64,000 bases of DNA. Source: Pseudonocardia ammonioxydans. GTDB taxonomy: Bacteria > Actinomycetota > Actinomycetes > Mycobacteriales > Pseudonocardiaceae. The position numbers were made by a program, and so were the translations under genes. The stretch spans positions 62,001 to 126,000 of the forward strand of contig NZ_FOUY01000013.1 of assembly GCF_900115005.1 (NCBI RefSeq), written 5' to 3'. The notes beneath the pieces are model-generated. The model saw only the letters and a program-made list of their open reading frames with translations. It was not told where the DNA came from and made no database searches. Below, one piece after another: positions 51,045 through 59,809 of the stretch. Numbering within the stretch: the stretch's first letter is position 1; every line of letters begins with the position of its first letter.

Positions 51045-52811
51045 ATGCCCGTGCCCGCCCGACGAACCGCAACCGGGCTCGTCGTCCTGCTCGCCCTCGC
51101 CGTCGTCACGGCCTGCTCGGGGCCGGCCGCGCCGGCCGCCGCGCCGTCCGCGCTCGGGTCCTACACGCCGGAGAGACAGTTCACCGAGCGGGTCACCGAG
51201 TCCTTCTACCTCCCGATGCGCGACGGCACCCGGCTCGCGGTGAGGCTCGACCGGCCCGCGATCGACGGCGCGCCCGCGCCCGGCCCGTTCCCCGTGCTGT
51301 GGCAGCACAGCCTGTCCACCGAGCGCAAGCCCGAGGACGGCGCCGGCCCGAAGACCGGCGGCATCCAGACGATCCCGACGCTCACCGACCACGGCTACGT
51401 CGTCGCCCAGGTCGCCCGCCGCGGCAACGGCCAGTCCTTCGGGGTGCGGCGCGGCTACAACGACCGGCTCGAGGCCGGCGACGCCTACGAGGTCACCGAG
51501 TGGCTCGCCGCGCAGCCCTGGTCCGACGGCAACGTCGGCGTCTACGGCTGCTCGAACACCGGGGACGCCGCGATGCACACCCTCACCGTCCGGCCGCCGC
51601 ACCTGAAGGCGGTGCTCGCGGGCTGCTTCTCCTGGGACAAGTACGACTCGTGGCGGGTCGGCGGCATCTCCGCCCAGTGGGGCTTCGGCCCGTCCCGCAC
51701 CGTCGAGCAGGACCTCGCCAACGCCCCCGTCGACGGCGACGAGGACAAGACCCTGCTGCGGGAGGCCGCCGTCGAGCACCAGAAGGCGACCCCGCTGGCC
51801 GACATGTGGCGCTCGATGCCGTACCGGGACAGCTGGGCCCCGTCGGTGCAGTCCCGGTTCTGGTCCGAGGGCAGCGTCGGGACCTACGCCGACCAGGTCC
51901 GGGCCGCCGACGTGCCGGTCTACGTGATCGGCGGGTGGCGGGACGAGCTGCGCGGCCAGGGCGTCGCGACGCTGCTGAACGTGCCGGGCTCGCGGCTGCT
52001 CGTCGGGCCGTGGAAGCACTGCGAGAACGCCGGGTTCGGGCTCGTGCAGGAAGCGCACCGGTTCTTCGACCAGCACCTCAAGGGCATCGACACCGGCATC
52101 GACGCCGAGCCGCCGATCCACTACGCCACCCCCGACTCCGACGCCGCGGACGCCACCGGCCTGGAGTGGAAGGCCGCGCAGAGCTGGCCCCCGGCCGGGA
52201 CCACCCCGCAGCCCACGACGCTCGGCGCCGACGGCGTCCTCGGGTCGGCCGCGCCCGGCGCCCGCGGGTTCACCGTGGACACCGCGGCGCAGTGCCCCAC
52301 CGACCCGGGCAGCGGCTCGACGATCCAGCCCTGCCACATCCCGGGCAGCGGCAACAGCTGGCGCGGCCCGGTGCTCGAGACCGACACCGAGCTGACCGGC
52401 ACCCCGGTCGCCGACCTGCACGTGCGCACCGACCGGCGCGACGGCGACGTGTTCGCCTACCTGTCCGACGTCGCCCCGGACGGGACCACGACCGTGATCA
52501 CCGAGGGCCGGCAGCGGATCTCGCTGCGTGCCGAGCACCCGGCCCCCTACGCGCTGCCCGACGGCGTGCCCTGGCACCGGGCGCACGCCGCCGACGCCGC
52601 ACCCGCCCGGCCCGGCGAGGCCGCCCGGCTGCACTTCGCGATGCTGCCCACCTCGTACCTGGTCCGGGCCGGGCACCGGATCCAGATCACGGTGACCGGG
52701 CACGACCCCCGGGCCACCGGGGCGCTGCCGGACGCCGACGGCGCCCACGTCGAGGTGCTGTCCGGCCCGGACACACGATCCTCGGTGGCGTTACCTCGGC
52801 GCACCGGCTGA
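51045..52811 (+). CDS. CocE/NonD-family hydrolase, predicted lipoprotein
   Basis: The 588-residue protein has a signal peptide with the lipobox VVTAC (Cys24), so it should sit on the outer face of the membrane. The hydrolase domain follows: FYLPMRDGTRLAVRLDRP near residue 55, the nucleophile Ser170 in VYGCSNTGDAAM, an Asp in IGGWRDEL and His in GPWKHCENAG. The C-terminal jelly-roll (about 350-585) fits the X-Pro dipeptidyl-peptidase S15 fold. It would hydrolyse an ester or acyl-peptide outside the cell. The serine elbow reads GCSNTG rather than the usual GxSYxG. Confidence 0.9.
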   Translation: MPVPARRTATGLVVLLALAVVTACSGPAAPAAAPSALGSYTPERQFTERVTESFYLPMRDGTRLAVRLDRPAIDGAPAPGPFPVLWQHSLSTERKPEDGAGPKTGGIQTIPTLTDHGYVVAQVARRGNGQSFGVRRGYNDRLEAGDAYEVTEWLAAQPWSDGNVGVYGCSNTGDAAMHTLTVRPPHLKAVLAGCFSWDKYDSWRVGGISAQWGFGPSRTVEQDLANAPVDGDEDKTLLREAAVEHQKATPLADMWRSMPYRDSWAPSVQSRFWSEGSVGTYADQVRAADVPVYVIGGWRDELRGQGVATLLNVPGSRLLVGPWKHCENAGFGLVQEAHRFFDQHLKGIDTGIDAEPPIHYATPDSDAADATGLEWKAAQSWPPAGTTPQPTTLGADGVLGSAAPGARGFTVDTAAQCPTDPGSGSTIQPCHIPGSGNSWRGPVLETDTELTGTPVADLHVRTDRRDGDVFAYLSDVAPDGTTTVITEGRQRISLRAEHPAPYALPDGVPWHRAHAADAAPARPGEAARLHFAMLPTSYLVRAGHRIQITVTGHDPRATGALPDADGAHVEVLSGPDTRSSVALPRRTG

Positions 52812-52951
52812 ACAGTCCTGGACCGACATCACCAGCCTTCTTTCCGGATCAGAGCGCGCGACACGCCGGCCCGCCGGCGGCGATCCCGCGTTCCACGTCC
52901 GACCGGTCCGGACCCGGCATCCTGATCGTCCCCGACGACGGCAGGAGACGC

Positions 52952-55900
52952 GTGTCCGAACCGCTGCGCGCCGGCGCGCACGAGAGCCTGCACACCGCCG
53001 GCCTGAAGGCCGCCCTCGGCCGGACCGGCGCGGACCTCCAGCCCCGCTGGGCTCCGGTCGAGGCCGCCGAACAGCCGCGCGTGCTGGCCCGGCACGTGGC
53101 CTCGGCGGTCGAGCGCGCACTCGCCGACCGCACACCGGAGCAGCGCGTCACGCTGGTCAACCAGCTCATCGAGATCGCCGAGCAGGCCCCCGCCGAGACA
53201 CTGCAGGACCGGCTCGAGCACCTCATCGCGCTCACCCGCGAGATCGGGCCCGGCACGTGGGAGGTCCATGCGCCGATCACGCCGCTCTCGGACGCGGCCC
53301 TGTTCACCAACGCCGCCGGCGAACCGACGCTGCACACGGCGCTGCAGTCGGAGCTGTCCAGCGCCGACCGGGTCGATCTGCTCTGCGCGTTCATCCGCTG
53401 GCACGGCATCCGGTTGCTGGAGCAGGAGCTCGACGTGCTGCGCGAGCGCGGCGTCCCGTTCCGCGTGATCACGACGACGTACATGGGCGCGACCGAACAA
53501 CGGGCGGTCGACGAGCTCGTACGCCGGCACGGAGCCGAGATGAAGGTCAGCTACGCGAGCGCCACGACCCGGCTGCACGCCAAGGCGTGGTTGTTCCGCC
53601 GCGACACCGGGTTCGACACCGCCTTCGTCGGGAGCTCGAACCTGTCCCGCTCCGCACTCGTCGACGGTCTGGAGTGGAACGTGCGGCTCTCCTCGGTCGC
53701 CACCCCGGAGCTGATCCGCAAGTTCACATCCACGTTCGACACCTACTGGGCCGCACCCGACTTCGTCCCCTACGACCCGGCCGTCCCCGCCGACTCCGAA
53801 CGGCTCGCCACGGCGCTGCACCGGCACCGGCGGGACGGGCCGGCACTGGTGCCGGGCGGGGAGCTGCGGCCCTACCCGCACCAGGACCAGATCCTCGAGG
53901 CGCTCGCCGCCGAACGGACGCTGCACGACCGGCACCGCAACCTGGTCATCGCCGCGACGGGCACCGGCAAGACGGTCGTCGCCGCGTTCGACTACCGCCG
54001 TCTCCGCGCCGAGCACCCCCGGCTGCTGTTCGTCGCGCACCGCAAGGAGATCCTCGATCAGTCCCTCCGGACCTACCGCAACGTCCTGGCCGAGGGGGCG
54101 TTCGGCGAGACCTACGTCGGCGGGGACCGGCCACAACGCTGGAACCACGTCTTCGCGAGCGTCCAGTCGCTGGCCGCCTACGGCGTGGAGAACATCCCGC
54201 CGGACCACTTCGACGTCGTCGTCATCGACGAGTTCCACCATGCCGAGGCCGCCACGTACCGACGACTGCTGGACCATCTTCGGCCGGCGGAACTGCTCGG
54301 CCTGACCGCCACCCCCGAACGGTCCGACGGCATCGACGTGCGCGAGCGGTACTTCGACGGCCGGGCCGCCGCCGAGCTCCGGCTGTGGGACGCGTTGTCC
54401 GCCGACCTGCTCGTGCCGTTCCACTACTTCGGCGTCGCCGACGACGTCGACCTGTCCGGTGTGGAGTGGAAGCGCGGCAGCTACGACGTCACGACCCTCG
54501 ACAACCTCTACACCGGCAACGACGCCCGCGCCCGCAAGATCATCCGGGAGACCCGGTCCAAGGTCTCCGACGTCACCAGCATGCGGGCACTCGGGTTCTG
54601 CGTGTCCGTGGCACACGCCGAGTACATGGCGCGCGTGTTCACCGACGCCGGCATCCCCAGCGAGACCGTCACCGGGCAGACCTCGCGCGAGGACCGCGAC
54701 GGTGCGCTCCGCAGGCTGCGCGCCGGCGAGGTGAACTGCCTGTTCGCCGTCGACGTGTTCAACGAGGGCCTCGACGTGCCGGAAGTCGACACCGTGCTCC
54801 TGCTGCGCCCGACCCAGAGCGCGACGGTCTTCCTGCAGCAACTCGGCCGCGGGCTGCGCCGGGCACCGGGCAAGGCCGTGCTGACCGTGCTCGACTTCAT
54901 CGGCCAGCACCGTCGCGAGTTCCGGTTCGACCTGCGCTTCCGGGCCCTGACCGGCAGCAGCCGGACCCGGGTCGAGCGGGACGTCGAGGACGGTTTCCCG
55001 TTCCTGCCGTCCGGCTCGGCGATGGTGCTCGACCCGGTCGCCCGGCAGATCGTGCTCGACAACGTCCGCCGGCGGGTGCACCTGTCCCGCACCGCGCTCG
55101 TCGCCGAGGTCCGGGCCCACGGCGAGTCGGCGCTGGGGCGCTACCTGCACGAGTCGGGCAGCGAGCTGCCCGACATCTACCGCGGCAAGGGGTCGTGGAC
55201 GGCGCTGCGCCGCGAGGCCGGGTTCCCGGTCCCCGCGCCCGGCCCGGACGAGGCGGCGCTGCTGCGCCGCCTCGCGACGCTCACCCACGTCGACGACCGG
55301 GAACGGGCCGAGGTGTACGCGCGCCTCGCCGACCCGTCCGGACCCGCCTACGCCGAGCTCACCGACCGCGAGCAGCGGCTCGCCCGGATGCTGTTCTTCC
55401 AGCTCTGGCCGGGCCGTGGCGGGTTCGCCGACTACCAGGCCGGATTCGATCACCTCCGCCGGCACGAGGCCGTCTGCGCCGAGATCCGCGAGCTCGTGGC
55501 CTACGGCCTCGACCAGGCCCGGCACGTCCCGCGGTCGCTCGGTGAGGGTCTGCAGGACGTCCCGCTGTTCAGCCACGCCCGCTACCGGCGCGAGGAGGTG
55601 CTGGCCGCACTGAACTGGGCGTCGCTGTCCCGCAAGGCGAGCGGGCATGCGACCGGCGTCGTCTGGGCCGAGGACGCCGGTGTCGACGCGCTGTTCGTCA
55701 ACCTGCACAAGACCGAGCGCGACTTCTCCCCCACCACGATGTACCGGGACTTCGCGCTCCAGCCCGACACGTTCCACTGGGAGTCGCAGAACGCGGCCTC
55801 GCCGGAGACCGGGATGGGGTGGCGCTACCTGCACCACCGCGAGGAAGGCACCCACGTGCTGCTGTTCGTGCGCGACGCCCCGGGAGACGACATCGGGGCC

Positions 55901-56035
55901 GGCGCGCCGTTCCTGTGCCTCGGGGCCTGCGAGTACGTGAGCCACCAGGGCAGCAAGCCGATCGCGATCACCTGGAAGCTGCGCCGGGCGATGCCGGGCG
56001 AGACGTTCCGGGCGGCGCGCGTCGTCGCTTCGTAG
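52952..56035 (+). CDS. PLD-nuclease / DEAD-box helicase / DUF3427 protein
   Basis: The 1027-residue protein begins with a helical region and a phospholipase-D-like nuclease motif (H209-A-K211 to D218, then GSSN 227-230). A superfamily 2 helicase follows, with Walker A ATGTGKT (335-341) and DEFH (426-429), LLGLTATPERSDG, and a helicase-C domain (QTSREDRDGALRRLRAGE, FLQQLGRGLRRA). The C-terminal part, about 650-1027, matches DUF3427. GTG 52952 follows AGGAG by 4 nt. This architecture is known from stand-alone restriction-like or DNA-repair proteins; a defence role against foreign DNA is possible but not shown. It stands alone, without a methyltransferase. Confidence 0.9.
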   Translation: MSEPLRAGAHESLHTAGLKAALGRTGADLQPRWAPVEAAEQPRVLARHVASAVERALADRTPEQRVTLVNQLIEIAEQAPAETLQDRLEHLIALTREIGPGTWEVHAPITPLSDAALFTNAAGEPTLHTALQSELSSADRVDLLCAFIRWHGIRLLEQELDVLRERGVPFRVITTTYMGATEQRAVDELVRRHGAEMKVSYASATTRLHAKAWLFRRDTGFDTAFVGSSNLSRSALVDGLEWNVRLSSVATPELIRKFTSTFDTYWAAPDFVPYDPAVPADSERLATALHRHRRDGPALVPGGELRPYPHQDQILEALAAERTLHDRHRNLVIAATGTGKTVVAAFDYRRLRAEHPRLLFVAHRKEILDQSLRTYRNVLAEGAFGETYVGGDRPQRWNHVFASVQSLAAYGVENIPPDHFDVVVIDEFHHAEAATYRRLLDHLRPAELLGLTATPERSDGIDVRERYFDGRAAAELRLWDALSADLLVPFHYFGVADDVDLSGVEWKRGSYDVTTLDNLYTGNDARARKIIRETRSKVSDVTSMRALGFCVSVAHAEYMARVFTDAGIPSETVTGQTSREDRDGALRRLRAGEVNCLFAVDVFNEGLDVPEVDTVLLLRPTQSATVFLQQLGRGLRRAPGKAVLTVLDFIGQHRREFRFDLRFRALTGSSRTRVERDVEDGFPFLPSGSAMVLDPVARQIVLDNVRRRVHLSRTALVAEVRAHGESALGRYLHESGSELPDIYRGKGSWTALRREAGFPVPAPGPDEAALLRRLATLTHVDDRERAEVYARLADPSGPAYAELTDREQRLARMLFFQLWPGRGGFADYQAGFDHLRRHEAVCAEIRELVAYGLDQARHVPRSLGEGLQDVPLFSHARYRREEVLAALNWASLSRKASGHATGVVWAEDAGVDALFVNLHKTERDFSPTTMYRDFALQPDTFHWESQNAASPETGMGWRYLHHREEGTHVLLFVRDAPGDDIGAGAPFLCLGACEYVSHQGSKPIAITWKLRRAMPGETFRAARVVAS

Positions 56036-56165
56036 GCGTGACCCGCGCTCCCGGCCCACCACTCGTGATCGTCGAATGGGTGCTGATCCGTGCCAGGGAC
56101 GGCACCGATCGCCACCCGGACGCTGATCAGCGCCGCCCGTGGTACCCCCTCGGCGAGGAGCACGG

Positions 56166-56636
56166 TCAGAGGCGCGCGCGGTAGTCCTCGAGCAGCGAGG
56201 TCAGCCGCGCCACCATGAAGTCGTAGTAGGCGGCCATCTGACCGAGCCGCTCCTGCTGCAGCGCCGGGAGGCCGTCGCTCGACGCCTCCGTGCGGTGGGC
56301 GAGGTCGCGCAGCCTCCGCACCTGGGCGAGCTGGTGTTCCAGACAGCCGACCCAGGCGTCCGCGCGCCACTGGTGGACGTAGTGCCGCGCCCCCTCCTGT
56401 TTGAACCGGTGGACGACACCGTTGGTGATCAGCAGGCGGGTGATCTCGGACATCGCCCCCGCGCTCGCGCCGACCTCGGCCTGCAGCTGCCGGGCGGTCA
56501 TCGGCTCCCCGCTCAGCAGGAGCACCCCCGCAGTGCGCCCGGTCGTCGGCGACCAGCCCATGGTCTGCCCGAGCACCGTCGCGAAGTCCTCGATCAGGAG
56601 CTCCGCGGCGGCCGTGCGGGTGTCCGAGGCGCCCAC
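56166..56636 (-). CDS. GbsR/MarR-family regulator
   Basis: The 156-residue protein has a winged helix typical of GbsR-like regulators: MGWSPTTGRTAGVLLLSGEP, then EVGASAGAMSEITRLLITNGVVHRFKQEG. GbsR proteins control choline-to-glycine-betaine genes in Bacillus. It is divergent from a GMC oxidoreductase and aldehyde dehydrogenase, the same kind of gene pair, so it probably represses them in response to an alcohol or betaine-like compound. The 123-bp gap contains the promoter at 56675-56704. The protein ends convergently with the helicase gene, leaving a 130-bp gap in which I see nothing. Confidence 0.88.
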   Translation of the reverse strand: MGASDTRTAAAELLIEDFATVLGQTMGWSPTTGRTAGVLLLSGEPMTARQLQAEVGASAGAMSEITRLLITNGVVHRFKQEGARHYVHQWRADAWVGCLEHQLAQVRRLRDLAHRTEASSDGLPALQQERLGQMAAYYDFMVARLTSLLEDYRARL

Positions 56637-56674
56637 GCGTCCCCCTCATTTCACTCACGTACGAAAATTCAGCA

Positions 56675-56704
56675 TTGACTGAGAGTTCAGGTGGGCGCCA
56701 TAGT
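56675..56704 (+). promoter_or_regulatory. predicted promoter of the GMC oxidoreductase operon
   Basis: TTGACT (56675-56680) is followed after 18 bp by CATAGT (56699-56704), in an unusually AT-rich stretch that starts near 56660. Loose inverted CTCA/TGAG half-sites around it may bind the GbsR-like regulator. The start site would be near 56711, leaving GGAGG before ATG 56760. Confidence 0.55.
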
Positions 56705-56759
56705 ACCGCCCGTCGGCGGCCCCATCAGGGAGGTCGCCCCCGCTCGGCGGAGGTTCCCC

Positions 56760-58331
56760 ATGGCGAAGCACGGCTGGGACGTCATCGTGGTGGGCGCGGG
56801 TTCGTCCGGCGCCGTGCTCGCGAGTCGTCTCGCGGGGGCGGGGCGCTGCGTCCTGCTGCTCGAGGCCGGACCGGACCTGCGGTCGGCCGAGATACCCGAG
56901 GTCTGGCGCTCACCGAACCCGGCACGGGCACTGCTCGACCGGGAGGCGACCACACCGCTGGTGTGGCCGGACCTGCTCGCCACCCGGACGGACAAGCAGG
57001 ACGCCGCCCTGTACTGGCGCGGCCGCGGCACCGGGGGCAGCTCGTCGATCAACGGTCAGATCGCGATCCGGCCACCGATGGCGGACTTCGACGACTGGGT
57101 CCGCCAGGGCTGCACCGGCTGGTCCCCCGACGACGTGTTGCCGCACTTCGCCCGGTCCGAGCACGACGAGCAGTTCGGCGACGAGCCCTACCACGGCCGC
57201 GGCGGCCCGACCCCGATCCACCGGATGCCGCGCTCACAGTGGGGCTCGGCGGACACCGCGCTGTGCGATGCGGCGCTCGCAGCGGGCCACGGCTGGGCCA
57301 AGGACGTCAACGCGCCCGGCGCCGCCGGGGTCTCGCCGTACCCGATCAACTCCCGGGACCGGCGGCGGGTGAGCGTCAACGACGGCTACCTCGAACCCGC
57401 CCGGGACTCCGGGAACCTCACGATCCGTGGCGACGCCCTGGTCGACCGGGTGCTCGTCGAGGCGGGCCGGGCGGTGGGCGTGCGCTACCTGGCCGGTGAC
57501 GCGCCGGTGCAGGAGCACGCGGATCTCGTCGTGCTCAGCGCCGGTGCGGTGCACTCCCCCACCGTCCTGATGCGCTCCGGGATCGGGCCGGCCGGCCTGC
57601 TGCGCGGGCTCGGGATCGACGTCGTCGCGGATCTGCCGGTGGGACGCGGGCTGCAGGACCACCCGATGGTCGGCGTGGCGATCCCGCTGAACGAGGCGTC
57701 GGCGATGCGGAGCCCGGACGACCGGCACACCAACGTCTGCGTGCGCTACACCAGCGACGCACCGGGCGCGTTGCCGCTGGACATGATGTTCGTGTCGCTC
57801 AACCAGAACGTGCTGGCCATGGAGCACGCCGACCTGCGGTTCGGGGCCGGCGGGTTCGGGGTGTGGGTCAACCAGGCGTACTCCCGCGGGTCGGTGACGC
57901 TGACCTCGACCGACCCGCGGGTGCAGCCGGAGGTCCGGGAGGCGATGCTCTCCGACGAGCGCGACCTGGCGCGGCTGCGCTCGGGCGTCCGCGCCCTGAT
58001 GGAGATGGCCCGCGGTGCCGACGCCGCGGCCATCGCGGACGGACCCGTCGACCGGGTCAACACGACCCTGCTGTCCGTCCTGGACGACGACGCCCGGCTC
58101 GACGACCACCTGCTGGCCACGGCCGCGGACGCCCAGCACGCGACGAGCACCTGCCGGATGGGCGACCCATCTGGTGTGGACACCGTGGTCGACCCGGACT
58201 GCCGGGTCCTCGGGGTCGACGGTCTGCGCGTCGTCGACGCCTCGATCTTCCCCTCGGTTCCCCGGGCCAACACGAACCTGACCGCGATCATGGCCGGTGA
58301 GCTGATCGCCGAGCGGCTGGGCCGCTCGTGA
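56760..58331 (+). CDS. GMC-family oxidoreductase (choline dehydrogenase-like)
   Basis: The 523-residue FAD enzyme has DVIVVGAGSSGAVLASRLAG at the N-terminus, YWRGRGTGGSSSINGQIAIR near residue 85, LSAGAVHSPTVLMRSGIGP near 260 and the catalytic region DAQHATSTCRMGDPSG with the C-terminal NLTAIMAGELIAERL. It oxidises an alcohol to an aldehyde. ATG 56760 is preceded by GGAGG; an in-frame ATG at 56691 would overlap the promoter. The following aldehyde dehydrogenase starts within its stop codon, giving an alcohol-to-acid pair. Choline is one candidate, but several alcohols are used by this family. Confidence 0.93.
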   Translation: MAKHGWDVIVVGAGSSGAVLASRLAGAGRCVLLLEAGPDLRSAEIPEVWRSPNPARALLDREATTPLVWPDLLATRTDKQDAALYWRGRGTGGSSSINGQIAIRPPMADFDDWVRQGCTGWSPDDVLPHFARSEHDEQFGDEPYHGRGGPTPIHRMPRSQWGSADTALCDAALAAGHGWAKDVNAPGAAGVSPYPINSRDRRRVSVNDGYLEPARDSGNLTIRGDALVDRVLVEAGRAVGVRYLAGDAPVQEHADLVVLSAGAVHSPTVLMRSGIGPAGLLRGLGIDVVADLPVGRGLQDHPMVGVAIPLNEASAMRSPDDRHTNVCVRYTSDAPGALPLDMMFVSLNQNVLAMEHADLRFGAGGFGVWVNQAYSRGSVTLTSTDPRVQPEVREAMLSDERDLARLRSGVRALMEMARGADAAAIADGPVDRVNTTLLSVLDDDARLDDHLLATAADAQHATSTCRMGDPSGVDTVVDPDCRVLGVDGLRVVDASIFPSVPRANTNLTAIMAGELIAERLGRS

Positions 58332-59809
58332 GCACCCCGTCCCCGAGGAGCGCGACCTCTCCCATGACGACTCCGCCCGTCGCCACCCTGCCCGTCGCCA
58401 CCCTGCAGAACTACATCGGCGGGCGCCGGGAGGACTCGGCCGCCGGTGCGTTCGGCGACCTCGTCGACCCGGCGTCCGGCGAGCTCGTCGCGCGCCGGCC
58501 GGTGGGCTGCGCCGAGGACGTCGACCGCGCCGTCGCGGCGGCCACGGCGGCGCAACCGGGGTGGGCCGCGGTGTCGTCGGACGAGCGGATCGGCCGGCTC
58601 GAGCGGGTCGCCGACACCGTCGCCACGCACGCCGGCGAACTGGCCGAGCTGCAGTGCCGCGAGATGGGCAAGCCGGTCGGCCTGGGCCGGACGTTCATCG
58701 AGAACGGCGTCGCGATGCTGCGCGGGGCACTGGCCGACGCGCGCAGCTACCCGTTCGACACCGTCACCGCCCACGACGACGGCAGCAGCAGCCGGGTGCT
58801 GCGCCACCCGCTCGGCGTCACGGCCGTGATCACGCCGTGGAACTTCCCGGTCCTCACTGTCCTGATCGCGATCGGACCGCTGCTGGCCGCGGGCAACACC
58901 GTGGTGCTCAAGCCCTCCGAGCGGTCCCCGCTCTCCACCGGGCGGCTGGTCGAGCTGCTCGATCTCCCGGCCGGCGTGCTGAACCTGGTGCACGGCGACC
59001 GGCGCGCCGGCGCGCCCCTGAGCAGCCACCCGGACGTCGGGCTGGTCCGGTTCACCGGATCCGTGGCGGCCGGTCGCGAGGTCGGCGCGAGCACCGGCCG
59101 CGGCCTGCACCGGGCGCTGCTCGAGCTGGGCGGCAAGGACCCGGTCGTCGTCGACGCCGGCGTCGATCCGGTCGCCACCGCACACGCCGTCGCGTTCGGG
59201 GCGTTCATGAACAGCGGCCAGATCTGCACGTCGATGGAACGGATCTACGTGCACCGCGACGTCGCGGAGGAGTTCGTGAGCGCACTCTGCGCGGCCGCGG
59301 CCGGCTACACCACCGGCGACGGCCGCGACGAGCAGACCGTGCTCGGCCCGCTGGTCGACCGCCGCCAGCGCGAGCTCGTCGAACAGCAGGTCGCCGACGC
59401 CGTCGCCCGCGGCGCGACCATCCGGGCCGGCGGCACCACGCCATCCGGCCCGGGATGCTTCTACCCCGCGACGGTGCTCACCGACGTCGACGACGCGATG
59501 CTCGTGATGACCGAGGAGACGTTCGGGCCGGTCGCCCCGGTCCAGGTCGTCGAGTCCTGGGAGGACGGCCTGGCGCGGGCGAGCCGGTCGGCGTTCGGGC
59601 TGGCGGCCACCGTCTACACCCACGACCCGGCGCACGCCGCGGAGGCGGCGTCCATCCCGGCCGCGGTGACCTGGGTGAACCAGTGGCAGGGCGGCGGAGC
59701 GGGCATGGTCTGCGAGCCCGCGCGTGACAGCGGCATGGGCGCGACGGGTGGGCACGCGACCTACGACGCCGCCACCCGGCCGTCCACCGTGTACGTGGCG
59801 GCGTCGTGA
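58328..59809 (+). CDS. aldehyde dehydrogenase
   Basis: The 493-residue enzyme has VTAVITPWNFPVLTVLIAIGP near residue 165, the catalytic Glu in LLELGGKDPVVV, the catalytic Cys in MNSGQICTSMERIYV and the late MTEETFGPVAPVQVV. It would oxidise the aldehyde made by the GMC enzyme. GTG 58328 overlaps the GMC stop; ATG 58363, after a GAGGAG, is an alternative start. Two exact 15-bp repeats (58376-58405) encode PVATLPVATL just before the conserved fold. Confidence 0.92.
   Translation: MSTPSPRSATSPMTTPPVATLPVATLQNYIGGRREDSAAGAFGDLVDPASGELVARRPVGCAEDVDRAVAAATAAQPGWAAVSSDERIGRLERVADTVATHAGELAELQCREMGKPVGLGRTFIENGVAMLRGALADARSYPFDTVTAHDDGSSSRVLRHPLGVTAVITPWNFPVLTVLIAIGPLLAAGNTVVLKPSERSPLSTGRLVELLDLPAGVLNLVHGDRRAGAPLSSHPDVGLVRFTGSVAAGREVGASTGRGLHRALLELGGKDPVVVDAGVDPVATAHAVAFGAFMNSGQICTSMERIYVHRDVAEEFVSALCAAAAGYTTGDGRDEQTVLGPLVDRRQRELVEQQVADAVARGATIRAGGTTPSGPGCFYPATVLTDVDDAMLVMTEETFGPVAPVQVVESWEDGLARASRSAFGLAATVYTHDPAHAAEAASIPAAVTWVNQWQGGGAGMVCEPARDSGMGATGGHATYDAATRPSTVYVAAS
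58376..58405 (+). repeat. two exact 15-bp tandem repeats in the aldehyde dehydrogenase gene
   Basis: Two copies of cccgtcgccaccctg encode the duplicated PVATL near the N-terminus, outside the conserved fold. It looks like a recent slippage duplication. Confidence 0.85.

Noticed and set aside
49754-52951. Open frame running into the helicase from far upstream (over 1000 extra codons)
   Set aside because: This stretch is an Arg/Ala/Gly-rich shadow of the MFS and CocE genes. The helicase begins at GTG 52952 with a ribosome site and recognisable sequence.
52829-56062. A 1077-codon antisense frame opposite the helicase
   Set aside because: It mirrors codon positions of the helicase gene, is low in complexity and shows no domain motif. 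This is typical of GC-rich DNA.
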